Below, piece after piece: positions 31,786 through 39,614 of a stretch of DNA of 39,614 nt (position 1 is its first letter; the number at the start of each line of letters is the position of its first letter). The notes under the pieces are model-generated. The model was not told the DNA's origin. It saw only the letters and a list, made by a program, of their open reading frames with translations, and did not search any database. Source of the stretch: Eubacteriales Family XIII. Incertae Sedis bacterium (GTDB lineage: Bacteria; Bacillota; Clostridia; Peptostreptococcales; Anaerovoracaceae); contig JAISBV010000130.1 in NCBI GenBank assembly GCA_031266025.1, positions 1 to 39,614 on the forward strand, given 5' to 3'. The position numbers and the translations under genes are program-made.

Positions 31786-33813
31786 ATGAGCGAACGAGCG
31801 CTTGGCGGCAGATATGAAATTGTAGAGAAGATAGGCGACGGCGGCATGGCGGTGGTTTATAGGGGTCGTGATCGTTTGCTGAACCGTTTTGTCGCCATCA
31901 AGGTATTGCGTCCCGAATACACGAAGGACTTTGCCTTCGTGGATAATTTTCGCAAGGAATCGCAGGCGGCCGCACGATTGAATCATCCGAATATCGTCAG
32001 CGTGTACGATGTGGGAAAGGAAGAAAACATCCACTACATCGTCATGGAATTAGTCGAAGGCCGAACATTGAGCGATTTAATAGCGGCAGAGGCGCCTCTT
32101 GATTATAAGCGGGCGATAAGCATAGCAAAACAGGTGGCTTCCGCGCTGACGATGGCTCACAAAAACAACATCATACACAGGGACGTCAAGCCGCACAATA
32201 TCCTCATAATGCCGGACGGGAACGTAAAAATCACAGATTTCGGTATCGCGCGGGCTGTTTCCGACGCCACAATAGTAAAGAACGCCGGCGAGGGCGTGAT
32301 GGGCTCGGTTCATTATTTCTCTCCGGAGCAGGCTCGCGGCGGCTATGTGGACGAGAAGTCCGATATATACTCCCTTGGCATTGTTCTTTATGAGATGCTT
32401 GTGGGCAAGGTGCCGTTTGACGCGGAGAATCCGGTCGCCGTAGCCGTAATGCATATGAATGATAAGCCAACGCCGCCGTCACAGCTCGTTTCGGGCGTAC
32501 CGCCGGGTCTCGAACAGATAGTGATGAAGGCCGTTGAAAAATATCAGATCAACAGATTCAAAAGCGCCGAAGACGTATACGAAGCCCTTGACAATGTCAA
32601 TTTCGTGACCGGAATTATAGAAAATCCCGAAGTGGCTGAAAAGCTGCGTCAAAACGCCGCAAGCGGCGAGGAAACCGGCGGTGCGGATGATGAGGGCCGC
32701 GTTGCGAATTATACAGGAGAGGACGGCTCGGAGAAAAAGAAAAAAAAGATGAAAACAGGCAAAGGGAAAATCAAAATACTGATCGGAAAGCATATTAAGC
32801 TGAGGGTATTGGCCGTGTTGCTCGCCTTAGTCTGCGCTATACCGGTCAGCATGTTCATATACTCGGGCATGCAGCAGCTCAAGGCGCCGTCGGAGCTTGA
32901 GCTTCCGAGTGTTCTTGGCATGACTGAGGATGACGCCAAGGAATTGCTTGAAAGCATGAAGTTGGAGTTGATCGTCGCTGACAGCGCGTACAGCTCCGAA
33001 TATGCGGAAGGTTTGATTTCATCGCAAGAGCGTCCCGAAGGAAGCATTGTCAAAGAGGGTTTTAAACTGCGCGTGAATTTGAGTCGGGGAGAAGCGCCGG
33101 ATACGGACTCGCCGCCCACAATGTCGGCGCAGGAAGAGGAAATTACCGTTCCGAATGTAAGCGGTATAAGTCTCTCGGACGCGATATATATATTGGAAAG
33201 CTATGGATACGGACAGGGCGATGTCAGCCGTGAAAACAGCACCTTGCCTGTTGATTACGTCGTGCGGCAGTCGCCCGACGCGAGGACGGAGGGTACGCCG
33301 GGCATGAAAATCAATCTCGTGCTCAGCGACGGACCGGAAACGATATCAAATGTCGCGATGCCCTCTCTGATCGGTCTCAGCGAGAACGAGGCAAAAACCG
33401 CGCTTACGGATAAAGGGCTTGACGTCGGCGTTGTTACGCGTGAAGCCAGCGCATCATACGCGGAGGGACTCGTCATAAAACAGCAGCACGCGACCGATAC
33501 GGAGCTTCCGACCGGCGCCAAGGTCAATATCACAGTCAGCGCGGGCCCACCGTCCGACGAACCGCGCAGCGTTTCGCTCAACATAGATTTTTCGGCCGCG
33601 CCGAGTGAGGTGTTCAACCTTTCGGTCATTTTATCCGATTCTTCGGGACGCACTTCCAATATCGTAAATGAGGCTGTTCGTTACAAGAGCGCGGGGAGCG
33701 AAAGCGTTTCGGTAACAGGGCAGGGTACAGCTACGGTATATGTGATGTTCAGCGGTGATCCGGTCATGGTCTACACGATCGACTTCACTACCGGAAATGC
33801 GACCCTTCAATAA
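31786..33813 (+). CDS. prkC: Serine/threonine protein kinase with PASTA repeats
   Basis: PrkC is a membrane kinase that senses peptidoglycan fragments or lipid II. The 675 residues run: Hanks-type kinase at ~8-270 (GDGGMAVVYRGRD, VAIKVL, IIHRDVKPHNIL, ITDFGIAR, SPEQARG). A Lys-rich juxtamembrane segment (KKKKKMKTGKGK) leads to one transmembrane helix at ~341-360 (LAVLLALVCAIPVSMFIYSG). Three PASTA domains start at ~371, ~453 and ~523, followed by an extra ~85-residue Ser/Thr-rich C-terminal domain (SLNIDFSAAPSEVFNLSVIL...) of uncertain kind. ATG is preceded by AGAGGTAATG. The stop overlaps the rsgA ATG by one base (TAATG). Confidence 0.95.
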   Translation: MSERALGGRYEIVEKIGDGGMAVVYRGRDRLLNRFVAIKVLRPEYTKDFAFVDNFRKESQAAARLNHPNIVSVYDVGKEENIHYIVMELVEGRTLSDLIAAEAPLDYKRAISIAKQVASALTMAHKNNIIHRDVKPHNILIMPDGNVKITDFGIARAVSDATIVKNAGEGVMGSVHYFSPEQARGGYVDEKSDIYSLGIVLYEMLVGKVPFDAENPVAVAVMHMNDKPTPPSQLVSGVPPGLEQIVMKAVEKYQINRFKSAEDVYEALDNVNFVTGIIENPEVAEKLRQNAASGEETGGADDEGRVANYTGEDGSEKKKKKMKTGKGKIKILIGKHIKLRVLAVLLALVCAIPVSMFIYSGMQQLKAPSELELPSVLGMTEDDAKELLESMKLELIVADSAYSSEYAEGLISSQERPEGSIVKEGFKLRVNLSRGEAPDTDSPPTMSAQEEEITVPNVSGISLSDAIYILESYGYGQGDVSRENSTLPVDYVVRQSPDARTEGTPGMKINLVLSDGPETISNVAMPSLIGLSENEAKTALTDKGLDVGVVTREASASYAEGLVIKQQHATDTELPTGAKVNITVSAGPPSDEPRSVSLNIDFSAAPSEVFNLSVILSDSSGRTSNIVNEAVRYKSAGSESVSVTGQGTATVYVMFSGDPVMVYTIDFTTGNATLQ

Positions 33814-34691
33814 TGCGCGGATTGATTTTTAAAGGCGTCGGCGGTTTTTACAGCGTTCGTCCCGAGGGGGCGGAAAGAGGCGTTTCATACCTGTGCAGGG
33901 CCAGAGGCATATTCAAAAAGTACGGGCTTACGCCCACTGTCGGCGATCTTGTGGATTTTGACGCGCTCGACGACGAAGAGGGCGTGGTCAATGATATATT
34001 GCCAAGGCGCAATCTGTTTGTACGCCCGCCGATAGCCAATGTGGATATCTTCGTCGTTATGATAGCGGCCGCGAATCCCGCGCCCAACCTCAGTGTCGTC
34101 GACAAGCTGCTCGTTTCGGCGGAGATGGCCGGAACCGAGGCGATGATCTGCATAAATAAAACCGATTTGCTGAGTCAGGATAAGCTCAGACGCGTCACTG
34201 ATATATACGCCGAGCTGTATCCCTTGGCCGAGATATGCTGCGCCGGCGGCGCGGGCATTGAGAATCTGTCCGCTATGCTCGCCGGCAAGCGGAGCGCGCT
34301 CGCGGGGCCTTCGGGCGTTGGAAAATCCACGCTGATCAACTGTCTGCTTGGGGGAACGGAGCTCGAAACCGGAACGGTCAGCGGCAGGACGAGACGCGGA
34401 AGACACACGACGCGGCATGTGGAGATATTCGATACAGATATGGGCGGTATGATCTTCGATACGCCGGGTTTCACGTCCTTTGCCGTGGCGGGCGGGGATG
34501 TCTCGGACTTGGCGTTCCTTTTTCCTGAGATGAGGGAATATCTCGGGGATTGCCGCTTCGACGACTGCCGCCATCTCAAGGAGCCCGGCTGCGCCGTTCT
34601 TGAAGCGCTCGCTCTCGGAAGGATATCGGTCTCGCGCTACGCGTCTTATGTGACGATGCAACGGGAGATCGAAGAAAAAAGCGCGTATTGA
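33813..34691 (+). CDS. rsgA: Ribosome small subunit-dependent GTPase A
   Basis: RsgA is a circularly permuted GTPase that checks and releases late 30S subunits. The 292 residues begin with an OB-fold. GTPase motifs follow in permuted order: G4 CINKTD, G1 GPSGVGKST, G3 DTPGFTSFA. A C-terminal zinc domain CRFDDCRHLKEPGCAV closes the protein. The start overlaps the prkC stop, a coupling seen across Bacillota. thiN and other later members of this cluster are not found downstream; a secreted protein gene intervenes before rpe. Confidence 0.95.
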   Translation: MRGLIFKGVGGFYSVRPEGAERGVSYLCRARGIFKKYGLTPTVGDLVDFDALDDEEGVVNDILPRRNLFVRPPIANVDIFVVMIAAANPAPNLSVVDKLLVSAEMAGTEAMICINKTDLLSQDKLRRVTDIYAELYPLAEICCAGGAGIENLSAMLAGKRSALAGPSGVGKSTLINCLLGGTELETGTVSGRTRRGRHTTRHVEIFDTDMGGMIFDTPGFTSFAVAGGDVSDLAFLFPEMREYLGDCRFDDCRHLKEPGCAVLEALALGRISVSRYASYVTMQREIEEKSAY

Positions 34692-34756
34692 TTGGGGGAA
34701 CTGTTTCAATGTCGGACGAGCGCATATCGGCTCTCGTCGAACGAATGGAGGTTGAA

Positions 34757-36502
34757 ATGAAAAGCATCCGCGTATTACCCGTATGGATTTTGATCTTCGT
34801 TCTGCTGTTTGCGACCGTTCCAACCCGTCTGTCCGCAGCCGGCGCGGCTGTCACGCCCACGCCCCCTTCGTGGTGCACGCCGGAGGACTATGCGATATTC
34901 GAAGGCAGCGCCGTCTACGAACCGGAGAATTGGGCCGCCGTCCTGCGCGCGCGCTCTCTGGCGGAGGAAGAGGGTATGCAGGCCTTCTATAAGATCAAGG
35001 AGATAGCCGACAGCCTTGGGTACAGTATACTTGACGGCGGCGACGGCGGCGTATATTTTGAATTCGTGCTGATTTATTGCAAGTTGGTAAGCACGTTGGA
35101 TTTCAGCGACGAGTCGATTTTTTATTCCGCTCCGGTACGCGATATGGAAGGCCCTGTACCGCACGGAGGTTTTGAGCTTGAAGAGATGTTGAAAATTTCC
35201 GGAGAATGGGGAAGTCACGACGCGTTGCCCGTAATGAAATGGTGCGCCCGTTCCATAGCGTTCCGCTCACAGATCAAAGGCATATTGCCATATATGTCCG
35301 TATACGATGATTTTGATAGAAAAGCCTTTCTCGACGAGCCTTGGTTTGATGTCTCGAGAGCTCGCTTCCCCGACGCGTTCGCCGAGAATTATGACAACCT
35401 CCTGCTGTTGTTGGACGGCGTGTTTTTGAGCATCGTTCCCGTTCTTGTCAATGGACGCGCGATGATTCCGATTCGCTCCGTCGCGGAGCATATCGGCGGA
35501 CGCGTCGATTGGGAGGCCGCGACGAAGACCGCTACGATCACGCGCGCGGAGAAAGAAGTGCGCCTGCGCATCGGTGATAAGACCGCTTATATAAACGGCG
35601 AACCGATGACGCTCGACGCGGCGCCGTACATCGATTCTGAGGGTCTTACGTTCCTGCCCTTGCGCTTCGTATCCGAAGCCCTGTCGCAGAAGGTGACGTA
35701 TGTCGACAAAAATCGCTGTATAGATATCCGCGAAGATATGTCGTTTGAAAAGGACAGCAACCTGAAAGCGTGGATTCTCGGATGCAGTTCCATCATCGCG
35801 TTTCAGAACAGCTATGCGGACCCGTATACGCTCGGCATGTACAGACGGTCGGCGGATCATGCGGAAATCTCACGAGGAATTCTTTCGAGTTCATGGGGTA
35901 GCGACAGCCGGGAGGATCTGATCGCGACGATATACGCGATGACGGATGACGGGCACAACGCGTCCTTTGAGACGGACGCCGCCTTGGCAAAATCCTTTAC
36001 GGCGCAGGAAATGAGGGAGATTCTCGCGGAAGCGAGCGATGTGGATCGCTACATGTGGCCGTATGTGATCGCCTTGGATAAAAAATGGGGCGAAAAGGGC
36101 ATAAAAGCATGGGATTGGTTCCGCATGATGCACCTCATCAGTTGGGGCTATATGGCCGGCTACTTGGAATTGGATGAATGCTATCTTTTGGCGGAACCCA
36201 TCGCGCAGCGCCTGCGTTCCACCTTTGGATCTTGGGACGAAGCCACCGAGAACTATCTGGACGGTTACGCGTACTGGTCGCGCACGGACGTCACACAGGA
36301 AGATACCATGTACAGGGAACGCGCCGCAATCTACGAATATCTGAAGAGTGCGGAAAACGTGGGCAGAGGCGGTCGTACAATTGCGGTGGAAACCATTGAA
36401 AAAGCCAAGAAAAGGGATGCTCGGCATCTGACGGAATACGTGCCGAACAACACGACGCTCTATGATCCGACCGTATGGACGGAACCGGTGCGGGGCATCT
36501 GA
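34757..36502 (+). CDS. Secreted protein: Cu-amine-oxidase N-like domain plus DUF1266-like domain
   Basis: This 581-residue exported protein has a signal peptide (SIRVLPVWILIFVLLFATVPTRLSAAG). An unassigned ~200-residue region follows. The copper amine oxidase N-terminal-like domain at ~228-335 has the two characteristic repeats (VNGRAMIPIRSVAEHIGGRVDW... and INGEPMTLDAAPYIDSEGLTFLPLRFVSEAL). A C-terminal region at ~395-525 resembles DUF1266 (KAWDWFRMMHLISWGYMAGYLELDECYLLAEPIAQRLRSTFGSWDEATENYLDGYAYW). Such N-like domains bind the cell envelope in many Clostridia and do not imply amine oxidation. I chose ATG 34757 (GGAGG 6 nt upstream, signal peptide directly follows) over the ORF-track start overlapping rsgA. 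It interrupts the usual rsgA-rpe adjacency. Confidence 0.82.
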   Translation: MKSIRVLPVWILIFVLLFATVPTRLSAAGAAVTPTPPSWCTPEDYAIFEGSAVYEPENWAAVLRARSLAEEEGMQAFYKIKEIADSLGYSILDGGDGGVYFEFVLIYCKLVSTLDFSDESIFYSAPVRDMEGPVPHGGFELEEMLKISGEWGSHDALPVMKWCARSIAFRSQIKGILPYMSVYDDFDRKAFLDEPWFDVSRARFPDAFAENYDNLLLLLDGVFLSIVPVLVNGRAMIPIRSVAEHIGGRVDWEAATKTATITRAEKEVRLRIGDKTAYINGEPMTLDAAPYIDSEGLTFLPLRFVSEALSQKVTYVDKNRCIDIREDMSFEKDSNLKAWILGCSSIIAFQNSYADPYTLGMYRRSADHAEISRGILSSSWGSDSREDLIATIYAMTDDGHNASFETDAALAKSFTAQEMREILAEASDVDRYMWPYVIALDKKWGEKGIKAWDWFRMMHLISWGYMAGYLELDECYLLAEPIAQRLRSTFGSWDEATENYLDGYAYWSRTDVTQEDTMYRERAAIYEYLKSAENVGRGGRTIAVETIEKAKKRDARHLTEYVPNNTTLYDPTVWTEPVRGI

Positions 36503-36563
36503 GGAACGGCCGATATCTTTAATCTCGTTATATCTGATTTGATTGAAAGGAACGGGTTTCGCT

Positions 36564-37217
36564 ATGATCAGATTGGCGCCGTCCATACTTTCGGCCGACT
36601 TCTCTGCCCTCGCGGCCGACGCGGCGCGCGTGGAGCGCGCGGGCGTACAGCTTCTGCATATGGACATTATGGACGGGCATTTCGTGCCGAACATCAGCTT
36701 CGGCCCCGCCGTTATGAAGAGTCTTCTCGGTAAGACGGAGCTGCCCTTCGACGTGCATTTGATGATCGAGAACGCCGATTCGATCATACCGGAATTCGTC
36801 ACGGAGCGCACGGAATACATCGTCGTTCACCAAGAGACTTGCGTTCAGCTCGGCAGGACGCTGGATTTGATAAGGGATTTCGGCGTAAAGCCGGGCGTGG
36901 CGCTGAATCCCGCCACGCCTGTCTCGGCTCTGGACTGCGTGCTCGCGGAGGTCGAGCTTGTTTTGATCATGACCGTTAATCCCGGCTACAGCGGGCAGAA
37001 ATTCAGGCCCGCAGGCATAGAGAAAGTAAGGCGACTCGCCGAAATACGAAAAGAGCGGGAACTGTCGTTTCAAATCGAGGTCGACGGAGGCGTGAGTCTT
37101 GGCAACGCGCGCGTGCTCGCGGAGGCAGGAACGGATATATTCGTAACGGGTTCTTCGCTCTTCGGCGCGCCTGACGCGGCGGAGTGGGTAAGGGCGTTTT
37201 ATAAAGCCGTATCGTAA
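36564..37217 (+). CDS. rpe: Ribulose-phosphate 3-epimerase
   Basis: Rpe interconverts ribulose-5-phosphate and xylulose-5-phosphate in the pentose phosphate pathway. The 217 residues show LAPSILSADF, LLHMDIMDGHFVPNISFGP (metal ligands His/Asp), LPFDVHLMIENAD, VALNPATP, LIMTVNPGYSGQKF and IEVDGGVSLGNA, ending with TGSSLFG. The ATG at 36564 matches the family start MIRLAPSILSADF; the ORF-track start is 21 bp earlier at a TTG. AAAGGA is 14 nt upstream. It is followed by a large palindrome that probably terminates the operon. Confidence 0.95.
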   Translation: MIRLAPSILSADFSALAADAARVERAGVQLLHMDIMDGHFVPNISFGPAVMKSLLGKTELPFDVHLMIENADSIIPEFVTERTEYIVVHQETCVQLGRTLDLIRDFGVKPGVALNPATPVSALDCVLAEVELVLIMTVNPGYSGQKFRPAGIEKVRRLAEIRKERELSFQIEVDGGVSLGNARVLAEAGTDIFVTGSSLFGAPDAAEWVRAFYKAVS

Positions 37218-37272
37218 GTAAGTAGGCTTATTTTCGGTTACTGCTCAAGATACGTTTAGCTGAGCATACATT

Positions 37273-37351
37273 CGTCATTCCGGGCTTGTCCCGGAATCCA
37301 TATAATATTTTGGATTCCGGGACAGTTCTTCCCGGAATGACGTGCTTTTTT
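37273..37351. terminator. Nested palindrome / terminator between rpe and the lipocalin gene
   Basis: The outer stem CGTCATTCCGGG / CCCGGAATGACG (37273-37284 with 37331-37342) encloses a perfect 14-bp inner stem TGTCCCGGAATCCA / TGGATTCCGGGACA (37287-37324, AT-rich loop). TGCTTTTTT follows on the plus strand. It lies between convergent genes and could stop both. The CATTCCGGG word recurs at 15732-15758, so it is also a dispersed repeat. Confidence 0.65.
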
Positions 37352-37790
37352 AAAAGCGTACCCAGCGCAGACAAGACTTCCTCTTCTTACCTCCGGGGCC
37401 CATCCTTGCGGGATCCGCCGTCAGCACCAACACGGTATCGCTTTCCCTGTTGATATATCGTTTCTGTCTGCTGCCTATCCAGTTCGGGATCAGGCTGAAT
37501 TGCAGATTGTGATATACAACGCCGTTCTCCTCGTCGACATCAAAGGGGCCCGCATACGCGAACAGGCTGCGCGCGGCCGCCAAGGTTTGTTCCTCCGTGC
37601 CGCCGCCCACATCGGGTATGTCGTAGCGAGGTCTGTCCGCTCCCGTAATCTGAACTGACATCCATCCGTCGCTCGAATAGCAGATGAATCCGGTCGCGCC
37701 GGGCCCCATTATATCGACCGTCACGCCGTCTTCGTCCGTACCTGTAAACGACGCCAATTTCCAAGTGCCCTTTAACCATTCCGCAAACAT
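37350..37790 (-). CDS. Lipocalin-like domain protein
   Basis: This 146-residue protein resembles the lipocalin-like (Lipocalin_5) family. WLKGTWKLASFTGTDEDG at the start is followed by GFICYSSDGWMSVQITGADRPRYD and a predicted all-beta remainder (VVYHNLQFSLIPNWIGSRQKRYI). Members are small beta-barrel proteins of unknown ligand. GGAGG lies 6 nt before the ATG. No signal peptide is seen. It converges on rpe across the nested palindrome and has no partner gene on its strand. Confidence 0.75.
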   Translation of the reverse strand: MFAEWLKGTWKLASFTGTDEDGVTVDIMGPGATGFICYSSDGWMSVQITGADRPRYDIPDVGGGTEEQTLAAARSLFAYAGPFDVDEENGVVYHNLQFSLIPNWIGSRQKRYINRESDTVLVLTADPARMGPGGKKRKSCLRWVRF

Positions 37791-37915
37791 AACTGCCTCC
37801 TCACTACTGTTCGTAGATTAGCATACACTGTTCCTGTAATACAAAAACAATTTTATCCTTGGGTTCAGTATAAAGGAAAATCAAAACCGAATCAACCTTG
37901 CCCGTGAAAAAAAGT

Positions 37916-37944
37916 GGTTACCACTCAAATATTAAATCAAGACT
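37916..37944 (+). repeat. 29-bp sequence abutting the long foldback copy
   Basis: GGTTACCACTCAAATATTAA and the following ATCAAGACT match 22670-22698 at ~25 of 29 positions. A weaker GGTTACTGCTCAAGAT occurs just after rpe (near 37228). These words themselves resemble the foldback terminal repeat, suggesting a longer composite end. Confidence 0.5.
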
Positions 37945-38202
37945 ACTCAAACGCCGCGTCAGTTTTCGTTCAGATCGGGTTCTGCCGGCGGTTTTGCCTT
38001 TTTGCCCCGAAGCTTTGCTTCGGCAGGCAAAACGGACAGCGTAGCACACGCAGTGTGCGGAGAAATGCGGCGAAGCTGCATGTTGGCCCCCGGAACGTAC
38101 TCGAAGCTACGTGAGGAGGACAATAACCGACGGCAGGTTCCGAGCCGGACACTTGTGCCCGGAGCTTGCGAACGGGTAAAAATCATGTGGGGTTTGAGTA
38201 GT
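37942..38202. mobile_element. Foldback (MITE-like) element, long copy
   Basis: This 261-bp element has the same terminal inverted repeats (ACTACTCAAAC / GTTTGAGTAGT) and the same flanks as the 142-bp copy at 13847-13988. The ends and a central GGAACGTAC block are shared. About 120 bp of extra internal sequence includes GAAGCTTTGCTTCGG-type hairpins and GACAGCGTAGC / CGCAGTGTGCGGAG words also found at 15612-15661. There is no coding capacity. The remainder of 37791-38247 shows no gene. Confidence 0.75.
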
Positions 38203-38247
38203 TACAAAAAGTGAAAAAAAGAAATTTAAAAAAGGGGAAAAAAGCGC

Positions 38248-38276
38248 TTGACAGTCAAGATATCGTATGGTATTCT
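38248..38276 (+). promoter_or_regulatory. rRNA operon promoter P1
   Basis: TTGACA (38248-38253), 17-bp spacer ending in TGG, and TATTCT (38271-38276): perfect -35 with an extended -10, about 480 bp before 16S. Confidence 0.75.
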
Positions 38277-38351
38277 AAGCAAGTTGCGCAAGATGTGCCG
38301 AAAAGGGGGGCGCGTCCGAACATAAAAAAGCGGGCGCCGGGCAAAAAAGAA

Positions 38352-38381
38352 TTGACAAAGGGCACACAAACGGCGTATACT
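38352..38381 (+). promoter_or_regulatory. rRNA operon promoter P2
   Basis: TTGACA (38352-38357), 18-bp spacer, TATACT (38376-38381). Tandem with P1, as is typical of rRNA operons. Confidence 0.8.
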
Positions 38382-38757
38382 TAAAAAGCTCCGCCCAAAA
38401 GAGCGGAGAGTCCTTCGAAGATGTTCGAAAGAGCGTTTTGAGAGGGGCAAGAACCTTGAAAACTGCATAGTGCAGAGATTTAGTCTAAAAGGAACCCCGA
38501 GAGGGGTTTTGTTAAGACTGAAGTACGAAAAAGCCGTCCGAAGAGATTCGGCGGCTGAAGATGCTGTTTTGCGTGAGAACGCGAAACGGGTCGCGTACAA
38601 TTTCTTAAAACACAATAATTCAAAAGCAATAAAAAGAACGCAAAGCGTTCGGACAGGCAATGCCTGTCCCGAGCTTGATTCAACGCGCTGAATGTCGGCG
38701 AAGCACGAGACCCGAAAGGGGCTTGCGCGAGGCGAAGGGAAGCGATTTGGATACAAT
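38382..38757 (+). other. 16S rRNA leader with boxA-like antitermination site
   Basis: This is the transcribed spacer between P2 and mature 16S. GAACCTTGAAAACTGCATAG (38451-38470) resembles the boxA-type TTGAAAACTG sequence of Clostridia leaders. A stem GGACAGGC / GCCTGTCC occurs at 38651-38669, along with GCTCCGC / GCGGAG near 38391-38407. ORFs in this stretch are not credible. Confidence 0.5.

Positions 38758-39614
<857 letters not shown>

Noticed and set aside
34757-36502. Annotation as a copper amine oxidase enzyme
   Set aside because: Only the non-catalytic N-terminal-like domain is seen; there is no catalytic domain or topaquinone motif.

Overview
This is a 39.6 kb chromosomal segment of a low- to mid-GC Bacillota, most likely an anaerobic member of the Clostridia. 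The evidence is a flagellin C-terminus, a SpoIID/LytB gene, a Bcd/EtfB/EtfA set whose EtfA carries a ferredoxin domain, the priA-def-fmt-rsmB-stp-prkC-rsgA-rpe gene order, a YerC-type TrpR-like regulator, and a Gram-positive-like 16S rRNA 5' end. I cannot name the genus from the sequence alone. Nearly everything is ordinary core metabolism and information processing. I see no prophage, transposase, CRISPR array, tRNA or obvious defence system.

Layout. (1) 1-49 is the last codons of a flagellin, with a terminator, followed by about 500 bp of hairpins and repeats. (2) 645-3913 is an acyl-CoA dehydrogenase with EtfB and a 2[4Fe-4S]-EtfA, a probable electron-bifurcating enoyl/acyl-CoA redox complex. 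(3) 4019-9682 is an SOS-type operon, ruvC-ruvA-ruvB-spoIID-queA-EamA, with a near-consensus LexA box at its head. (4) 9672-13788 starts at its own strong promoter: tgt, metA (acetyl-type), an RlmD-like rRNA methyltransferase and an HGSNAT-type membrane protein. (5) 13789-15522 is a foldback (MITE-like) element immediately upstream of a nucleotidyltransferase and a THEP1-like NTPase. (6) 15523-17687 is a repeat-rich spacer, a possible tiny ORF, a trpR-like gene divergent from thiE, and an unknown protein. (7) 17925-22513 holds minus-strand genes: proA, a metallophosphoesterase, a DEDD exonuclease and a secreted transglutaminase-like protein. (8) 22757-26035 holds a CMPC thioredoxin, cardiolipin synthase, thymidine kinase and queH. 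(9) 26022-37217 is the conserved Bacillota translation/signalling cluster priA-def-fmt-rsmB-stp-prkC-rsgA-rpe, with a secreted Cu-amine-oxidase-N/DUF1266 protein inserted before rpe. (10) 37273-39614 is a nested palindrome, a lipocalin-like gene, a second foldback copy, tandem rRNA promoters and the first ~857 nt of a 16S rRNA gene.

Functional links. RuvABC process Holliday junctions and PriA restarts forks. QueA, QueH and Tgt belong to one tRNA-queuosine pathway, split over three transcription units. Def, Fmt, RsmB, RlmD, RsgA and the 16S gene serve translation. Stp and PrkC form a phosphatase/PASTA-kinase pair.

The most unusual content is non-coding. A ~64-nt hairpin family (four loci) keeps its inner stem paired despite different stem sequence. 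A foldback element is present in two sizes. Several other families of short palindromes lie between genes. All coordinates and translations come from reading the sequence and the ORF track; no homology search was run.
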